NCBI GenBank assembly: GCA_021791995.1
Contig: JAJYVN010000051.1
Location: 1 to 13,245, forward strand
Source: Bacillota bacterium
Lineage (GTDB): Bacteria; Bacillota; Sulfobacillia; RBS10-35; JAJYVN01
Direction of reading: 5' to 3'
DNA length: 13,245 bases
Shown: positions 5,211-10,377 of the stretch, in pieces
How positions within the stretch are numbered: position 1 is the stretch's first letter
How the letters are laid out: the number at the start of each line of letters is the position of its first letter
Made by a program: the position numbers and the translations under genes
The notes under the pieces: generated by a model
What the model was told of the DNA's origin: nothing
The model's database searches: none
The model's input: the letters and a program-made list of their open reading frames with translations, nothing else

Positions 5211-6684
5211 CAGGGTGGCGCCGGCCGGAAGCGAAGGAACAGCGACGGCAGCGGTGCCCGCCGGAAGGAGGGCGCTGCCTTGGATTGGGTTCGGGATTCT
5301 CTTGGCCCTGTTCATCGGTCTGCGGCTTTACCACGCAGGAATGCCCCTTGTGGACAATTCCGACTGGCGCCAAACCGACACCGCCAGCGAGGCGTGGTTT
5401 TTCCACAAGCTCGGTCTCGGGCTTCTACCCCAGCTGTTCTACAATGGTCCCGGACCGAATTACGTCCAGCTGGAAATGCCCTTTATGCCCTGGACGGTTG
5501 CTATCCTGGCGCATTTTCTCCCTTTCGGTAGTTGGCTGTTGCACGGGGTTGCGGTCGGGTTCTCGACGTGTGGATTCGTGTGCTTCTGGCTGTTTTGCCG
5601 TCGGCGCTTCGGCGATGGGATTGCAGTGGCTGCCGCTACCGTTTTTGCGGTGGAACCGCTCGGGATCTTCTTTGGCCGAGCGTTCCAACCGGAACCGGCC
5701 ATGATGGCCGGGATCATGGCCTCCCTCTGGCTGACCCAACGCTGGGCGGATCGTGGAGGGACCGGGGCATTTCTGCTGGCCGTTGCCGCCTTCACCTTCG
5801 CTGTGCTGGCCAAACTTCCGGCGGCGACCGTTGCGCCGGCGGTGTTTTTCATCGCCCTGGCGCGTAGCCGGTGGAATCGTATCGAGCCCTGGGCGCTTGT
5901 GGTGGTGCCGGCGATCGCGGCAGGAGCCTACACGGTGTACGGGGGGCTGCATGTCAAGCCCGGGTACGACTTCATCACGCTGATCCTCTCCATGCTGCGC
6001 CAGTCCACGTACCACGTCGGTGACGCCTCACAGTCGGTGTTCTGGTACCGCTACTTCCTGGAGAGCTCCATCGCTTGGGTAGGGGTTGTCCCTTTCGCGG
6101 TGGGTCTTGCCAGCAGACCACTGCGTGCAAGCGGTTGGTTCTGGGCCTGGGGTGGTGCCCTTGCCCTCTGGTGTTTGGTCGTTGTGCGGCATATCCGCTT
6201 TGACTATTACCTGATGCCGCTTTTGCCCTGGATCGCCCTGGCCGAGGGAGTCGGGCTATGGGCGATCCTTCGCCTTCTCACCCGCCGCCATGCCCTGCAA
6301 GGTGCCATCCTGGGGGCGGTGGCGCTGGGAACGGTGGTCGGCGCGCTGCCTCCGCTGAAGCACCTCTATACCCTGTACCTGCCAGACTACCGGTTGGGGG
6401 TGGCGCTACGCAGGGAACTTGCGCCGGGGACCACCATCATCCTCGGGACCGAAAATCCCCCCATCCTCTTCTACAGTCGCCACCACGGTTGGCGGACGAA
6501 CCAACTGACGATGACGGAATTGCAACAGTGGTTGGCCGAGGGTGCCGCCTATTACATTCCCTTTGGTTCACTGTCGCTTCCATCGGTCGAAACATACGTG
6601 CAGGCCCATTTCACACGCGAAATGGTGGATGGTACCGTGTACTACGACCTGCGCGCGCCGGTTGCGAAAACACCGTCGAGGTGA
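5203..6684 (+). CDS. GT-C membrane glycosyltransferase (family 39/ArnT-like)
   Basis: A polytopic transferase of about 493 residues, likely using a polyprenyl-phosphate sugar as donor and acting on the outer face of the membrane. About eleven or twelve hydrophobic segments are visible (around residues 27-43, 97-115, 119-133, 140-158, 165-178, 189-205, 207-221, 229-246, 288-303, 312-328, 337-356, 365-382), followed by a soluble C-terminal part. The first outer loop has the acidic signature DNSDWRQTDTAS (51-62), whose aspartates fit the GT-C catalytic/metal site, and QPEPAMMAG (162-170) matches the second family motif. The start is uncertain: TTG 5203 follows GAGGTGG and overlaps the preceding stop by eight bases; GTG 5215 is the alternative. 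The frame is open back to 4963, but that part lies inside the Gfo/Idh gene and reads as non-protein-like. Sugar and acceptor are unknown; a lipid-linked or surface glycan is plausible. Confidence 0.82.
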   Translation: MPSRVAPAGSEGTATAAVPAGRRALPWIGFGILLALFIGLRLYHAGMPLVDNSDWRQTDTASEAWFFHKLGLGLLPQLFYNGPGPNYVQLEMPFMPWTVAILAHFLPFGSWLLHGVAVGFSTCGFVCFWLFCRRRFGDGIAVAAATVFAVEPLGIFFGRAFQPEPAMMAGIMASLWLTQRWADRGGTGAFLLAVAAFTFAVLAKLPAATVAPAVFFIALARSRWNRIEPWALVVVPAIAAGAYTVYGGLHVKPGYDFITLILSMLRQSTYHVGDASQSVFWYRYFLESSIAWVGVVPFAVGLASRPLRASGWFWAWGGALALWCLVVVRHIRFDYYLMPLLPWIALAEGVGLWAILRLLTRRHALQGAILGAVALGTVVGALPPLKHLYTLYLPDYRLGVALRRELAPGTTIILGTENPPILFYSRHHGWRTNQLTMTELQQWLAEGAAYYIPFGSLSLPSVETYVQAHFTREMVDGTVYYDLRAPVAKTPSR

Positions 6685-6698
6685 CTTTTGTCTGCGGA

Positions 6699-7427
6699 TC
6701 ATGCGCGCATGGCCGCACGGTGGGCGGCCCATTCCAGTCGGTCGTCCAGGGTTTGGAGCGTGACCTGGGGGCCGTCGCGGCGTCGAAGGGCCACCAGGAG
6801 GAGCCAGTCCGCCAGTTGTGGGTTTTTGGGCAAAAGTCCGTGCAGATAGGTGCCGATGCAGTGGTTTTGGATGATGCCCTCGCTCCGGTCTCGTCCGTTG
6901 TTTCCCTTGCCGTGCAGGACGCGCCCCAACGGCTGCGCACCGGGGCTGAGGTAGGTGCGGCCGCCATGGTTTTCAAATCCTACAATCGTGCCGATCGGCA
7001 GCGCGTTGCAGCACAACGTGACGTTACCGACGCTGCGTCGGCTCTCCCAAACCGTGCGGGCCTCGACGAGTCCGATGCCGCGGATGCTCCGGCCACTGCC
7101 TGTCACATACTCGGTCCCAAGCAATTGATAGCCACCGCAGACGGCCAAAAGGGGCAATCCTTCCGCGACCAACTCCTGTAGGGTGTCGCGATGTCGGACG
7201 AGGTCGGCGGATACCACCACTTGGCTCCCGTCTTCACCGCCGCCGATGCACACAATCTCGGCCTCCCTGGGGAATGGGTCATCGACCGTCGCGGTCAGCG
7301 TGCGCGTCGGGATCCCGCGCCAGGCGGCTCGCTGCACCAATGCCAGCACATTGGCGCGGTCGCCATAGGTGTTGAGCAGGTCCGGATAGAGGTGGGCGAT
7401 CAAAAGCGGCTCGCGCTCGTGCGCCAC
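6699..7427 (-). CDS. gatD: Lipid II isoglutaminyl synthase, glutaminase subunit GatD
   Basis: GatD releases ammonia from glutamine and hands it to MurT, which amidates the alpha-carboxylate of D-Glu in lipid II to D-isoglutamine. The 242-residue protein is a CobB/CobQ-type class I glutamine amidotransferase: nucleophile Cys97 in LLAVCGGYQLLG (93-104), GFENHGGRTYL (150-160), GNNGRDRSEG (175-184) and catalytic His196 in GTYLHGLLPKNP (192-203). The N-terminal LYPDLLNTYGDRANVLAL is characteristic. It is the last gene of a minus-strand run and its first 28 bases overlap murT, as expected for subunits of one complex. GTG 7427 is preceded by GGTGGGA; a TTG at 7403, which overlaps the murT stop as TTGA, would give a protein eight residues shorter and closer to the staphylococcal N-terminus. 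Its stop faces that of the glycosyltransferase 14 bases away. Confidence 0.93.
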   Translation of the reverse strand: MAHEREPLLIAHLYPDLLNTYGDRANVLALVQRAAWRGIPTRTLTATVDDPFPREAEIVCIGGGEDGSQVVVSADLVRHRDTLQELVAEGLPLLAVCGGYQLLGTEYVTGSGRSIRGIGLVEARTVWESRRSVGNVTLCCNALPIGTIVGFENHGGRTYLSPGAQPLGRVLHGKGNNGRDRSEGIIQNHCIGTYLHGLLPKNPQLADWLLLVALRRRDGPQVTLQTLDDRLEWAAHRAAMRA

Positions 7428-8833
7428 GGTCCCACCGCCTCGCCGCGTGGAACACGCGCCAGGATCGATTGCAATGCGAGGAGGGCCGAGTATGTGGGAA
7501 GGAGGTAGATCGGCGCACCGGGGGGAACCGACCGGGTCGCCAGGCCAATGGCCTGGAGCAGGTCACGCTGCACGCTGATCCGATCGGTTTCCACCCCCCC
7601 ATACTTCAACCGCAACCCCATCTCCAAAGCGCGCTGCCCTGAAACCACAATCCGCCGGAATGACCCCTGTGCGGCCGTCACCATCGAGAGATCGGCATCC
7701 CAGATCCACGACACGTCGCGGCCATCGGCCGCCCGGTCCGCAAGGAACAGTACCACCGCCTTGTCCGGAGAGGGATCCTCCACCACGATCTGCATCACCT
7801 GCCCGAGCCCTACTGGATTCTTCACCAACCCAACGCAGAGGCGCCGTCCGTACGCAGCGGTCCAACGCATGCGGCCAAACTCCGGCTCCTCGTTCGAGAC
7901 GGCAGAGGCCGCTTGGTGCAACGGAATGGAGCACGTGTAGGCTGCGGCCAGGGCCGCAGCCGCGTTATAGGCGTTGTGCAGCCCTCGGGACGGCACATGC
8001 ACCAGGGCCGCCCCACGGGGTGTTGTGACGCGCAAACGTAGGGATTGTTGGGAACCAGTGGGCGCTCGCTGGACAGAGACCTGTGGCACGGGGCGACCGA
8101 AGCCGCAGGAAGGGCAGACATACCAGCCGAGGTGGGCGTAGAAGCGGTGGTGGTAGTGCAAGGGAGCCTGGCAGCATGGGCAGCGTGTGACGTCGGACGG
8201 GGAATCGTCGGGGGTGGTTGCCACGGGGCCGGATGGTTCGAAACCGAACCATACCGCACGGAGTCCCATCACTGGGCCGAGGGATGCCACCAGTGGATCA
8301 TCGGCATTGAGGACGGCGATCGAAGCCTCGGGTAGGGCCTGGAGCCCGCGCCGAACCAATGCGACGGTGGTGCTCGGCTCACCGTACCGATCGAGCTGAT
8401 CGCGAAAGAAGTTGGTCACCAGGGCAAGGTGTGGCCGAAGCGTGCTGCAGACGGCAGCAAAGGCTGCCTCATCGACCTCCAAGACGGCCGCCTCGCACGC
8501 TGGCTTGCGCGTAACGGCCTCGATCAGGGCGGTGGTGATCCCGCTCGGAAGGTTGGCTCCGCCCCGGTTGTGGGCGAGGGAGCGTCCAAACTGCTTCAGG
8601 ATGGCGGCGAGCAGGGCTGCGGTAGTGGTTTTGCCGTTGGTGCCCGTGATGAGGATTTTGCTTGCGATCCCGTCTCCGAGTTCGGCGGGTAGCCGGGGGG
8701 CGACACGCAGGGCGATGGCGCCCGGCAGCGTGGTGGCGCGGTGGCCGGTCCGCATAAGGGCCACCCGCGTCCATATGCCCAAAGAGAGTGCTGCGCGCTC
8801 GCGTGCATGGAGGTGGCGTGTCGCATTTTTCAT
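7400..8833 (-). CDS. murT: Lipid II isoglutaminyl synthase, Mur-ligase subunit MurT
   Basis: MurT is the ATP-using partner of GatD. It activates the D-Glu carboxylate of lipid II for amidation, a change needed for efficient transpeptidation in many Gram-positive bacteria. The 477-residue protein has the Mur ligase P-loop GTNGKTT (64-70), NFFRDQLDRYGE (141-152), which is the central-domain motif, and a Cys4 zinc ribbon inserted in that domain: C218-x2-C221 and C240-x2-C243. The C-terminal DUF1727-type part has LVKNPVGLGQV (336-346), DGRDVSWIWDADL (370-382) with the aspartate thought to act at the MurT-GatD interface, and LPTYSALLALQ (445-455). ATG 8833 gives a normal N-terminus (then RTGHRATTLPGAIAL) but only a weak SD. 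It starts 31 bases after aspA. The length and all signatures fit an intact enzyme. Confidence 0.95.
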   Translation of the reverse strand: MKNATRHLHARERAALSLGIWTRVALMRTGHRATTLPGAIALRVAPRLPAELGDGIASKILITGTNGKTTTAALLAAILKQFGRSLAHNRGGANLPSGITTALIEAVTRKPACEAAVLEVDEAAFAAVCSTLRPHLALVTNFFRDQLDRYGEPSTTVALVRRGLQALPEASIAVLNADDPLVASLGPVMGLRAVWFGFEPSGPVATTPDDSPSDVTRCPCCQAPLHYHHRFYAHLGWYVCPSCGFGRPVPQVSVQRAPTGSQQSLRLRVTTPRGAALVHVPSRGLHNAYNAAAALAAAYTCSIPLHQAASAVSNEEPEFGRMRWTAAYGRRLCVGLVKNPVGLGQVMQIVVEDPSPDKAVVLFLADRAADGRDVSWIWDADLSMVTAAQGSFRRIVVSGQRALEMGLRLKYGGVETDRISVQRDLLQAIGLATRSVPPGAPIYLLPTYSALLALQSILARVPRGEAVGPWRTSASRF

Positions 8834-8864
8834 AACAACCCAGTTTGCCCCACGGACCCCAGGC

Positions 8865-10280
8865 CTATGCGGACCCGCTTGCCCCCGGAATGCCGGGAGA
8901 GGTCATGGCGCGCGGATCGAGGATGACCTCCAATTGGGCGGGGGTCAAAAGGCCTTGCTGCACGGCCAGTTCCGCGATGCCGACCCCCGTCGCGAGCATC
9001 TCCTTCGTGAGTCTGGCCGCCTCGTCATACCCAATGGTGGGGGCCAGTGCGGTGGAGAGGGCAGCGCTTCGCTCGAGCCAGTACCGGCAGCGTTCCCGGT
9101 CGGCCTCGATCCCCCGGACCAGTTTGGTGGCAAAGGCACTGCTGGCATGGGCAAGGATGGTGAGCATCCAGGCCACGTTGTGGGCGATGACGGGCATCAT
9201 CACATTCAATTCGAGCTGGCCCGCCTCGGCAGCGGCGGCGATGGTGAGATCGAATCCCAGCACCTGATAGCAGACCATGTTCAGCATTTCAGCGAGGACG
9301 GGGTTGACCTTGCCCGGCATGATCGAGCTACCGGGCTGGACGGCGGGCAGACGGATCTCACCAAGACCAGTGCGCGGGCCGGAGGCGAGAAGGCGCAGGT
9401 CGTTACTGATCTTGTTTAGGTCGACTGCCAGCGTGCGGCAGGTTCCCGACAGCCCCACGATATCCCCCATGCTCTGCATGGCTTGTGGAAGGTCGGTTGC
9501 GGGCCGCAGGGTGAAGCCGACGGCTCGGCCGAGGTGCAGGGCGACGCGCTCGCCGTAGGCGGGGTCGGCGTTGAGCCCCGTACCGACCGCAGTTCCTCCG
9601 AGCCCAATCTCATGGAGTGGCTCCATGGCGACGCGGATGCGCGTGGTGTCGCGTTCCACTGTATGGCCGTAAGCGGTGAACTCTTGTCCCAAACGGATCG
9701 GAACGGCATCCTGCAGGTGCGTGCGGCCCGCCTTCAGGATATCGTCAAATGCTTCGCCCTTCGCGAGGAGGTCGCCCGCCAAGCCATCGAGGGTCGTCAC
9801 CAGTTCTTGGCCTAGTTCCAAGCCGATGAGGCGGAGCGCGGTTGGTACCGTGTCGTTGGTGGACTGGGCCATGTTGACGTGATCGTTGGGATGGACTCGG
9901 GTATAGTCGCCGCGCTGACCACCCAGATGTTCAATGGCACGGTTGGCGAGCACCTCGTTGGTGTTCATGTTGTGCGAGGTTCCGGCACCCGCCTGATACG
10001 GATCCACCACCCACTGGTCCACGAGCTTTCCGGCCAGCACCTCATCTGCGGATGCGACAATGGCCCGGCCAATCTCCCGTGGTAAGCGTCCGAGATCCAT
10101 GTTGGCGAGCGCTGCGGCGCGCTTGATCTGCACCATCGCCCGTACAAAGGCGGGGTGCGGGCGCTGTCCGCTGATGGGGAAGTTCTCGACGGCGCGAGCC
10201 GTCTGTGGGCCCCAGTATGCGGAGGCAGGAATGGTCATGACACCCAACGCGTCGCGTTCGATGCGAGCCTCTGTGTTCAT
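8865..10280 (-). CDS. aspA: Aspartate ammonia-lyase (aspartase)
   Basis: Aspartase reversibly converts L-aspartate to fumarate and ammonia. This 471-residue protein belongs to the fumarase/aspartase superfamily and follows the Bacillus aspartases closely. From the chosen start, the residues known in Bacillus sp. YM55-1 AspB fall at the same numbers: Thr101, Ser140, Thr141, Asn142, Thr187, His188, catalytic Ser318 in GSSIMPGKVN (317-326), Lys324 and Asn326. NPVLAEMLNMVCYQV after that loop favours aspartase over class II fumarase, and the tail (LDPRAMTSPGIPG) matches bacillar aspartase. ATG 10280 is preferred because of this register and GGTGGAAG just upstream. Starts at 10319 or 10358 would add 13 or 26 residues and lie in an inverted repeat. 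It sits between the glycosidase (97-base gap) and murT (31-base gap), so it probably shares a transcript with murT-gatD. Confidence 0.93.
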   Translation of the reverse strand: MNTEARIERDALGVMTIPASAYWGPQTARAVENFPISGQRPHPAFVRAMVQIKRAAALANMDLGRLPREIGRAIVASADEVLAGKLVDQWVVDPYQAGAGTSHNMNTNEVLANRAIEHLGGQRGDYTRVHPNDHVNMAQSTNDTVPTALRLIGLELGQELVTTLDGLAGDLLAKGEAFDDILKAGRTHLQDAVPIRLGQEFTAYGHTVERDTTRIRVAMEPLHEIGLGGTAVGTGLNADPAYGERVALHLGRAVGFTLRPATDLPQAMQSMGDIVGLSGTCRTLAVDLNKISNDLRLLASGPRTGLGEIRLPAVQPGSSIMPGKVNPVLAEMLNMVCYQVLGFDLTIAAAAEAGQLELNVMMPVIAHNVAWMLTILAHASSAFATKLVRGIEADRERCRYWLERSAALSTALAPTIGYDEAARLTKEMLATGVGIAELAVQQGLLTPAQLEVILDPRAMTSPGIPGASGSA

Positions 10281-10318
10281 TGCTTCCACCAATCCTTCGG
10301 GAGCGGAGGCTTCTGCCA

Positions 10319-10370
10319 TCCTACCACACCACAGAACTGGGCCGGCAGGGTGATCCATCGTGTGGTAGGA
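10319..10370. repeat. 11-bp perfect inverted repeat upstream of aspA
   Basis: TCCTACCACAC (10319-10329) and GTGTGGTAGGA (10360-10370) are exact reverse complements separated by 30 bases, in the gap between the glycosidase stop and the aspA start. In minus-strand RNA they would form an 11-bp stem whose 3' side ends 38 bases before ATG 10280. No T-run follows, so it is not a standard intrinsic terminator. It could be a regulator's operator, a leader structure or a processing site. Confidence 0.6.
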
Positions 10371-10377
10371 CTGGGTC

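Noticed and set aside
6671..6690. Possible terminator between the convergent GT-C and gatD genes
   Set aside because: Only a 4-bp stem (CACC/GGTG) followed by ACTTTTGTCT, and partly inside the coding sequence; too weak to call.
6258..7181. 307-codon + frame across the end of the GT-C gene and into gatD
   Set aside because: It overlaps two recognised genes on both strands and has no recognisable domain.
8412..9419. 335-codon + strand frame spanning the murT/aspA junction
   Set aside because: It is antisense to two clearly recognised enzymes and its composition (Arg, Ala and Gly rich, no motif) is that of a shadow frame.
8865..10280. Class II fumarase (fumC) as an alternative for the lyase
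   Set aside because: The residues after the SSIMPGKVNP loop, the N-terminus and the C-terminal tail follow aspartase, and the active-site numbering matches AspB.
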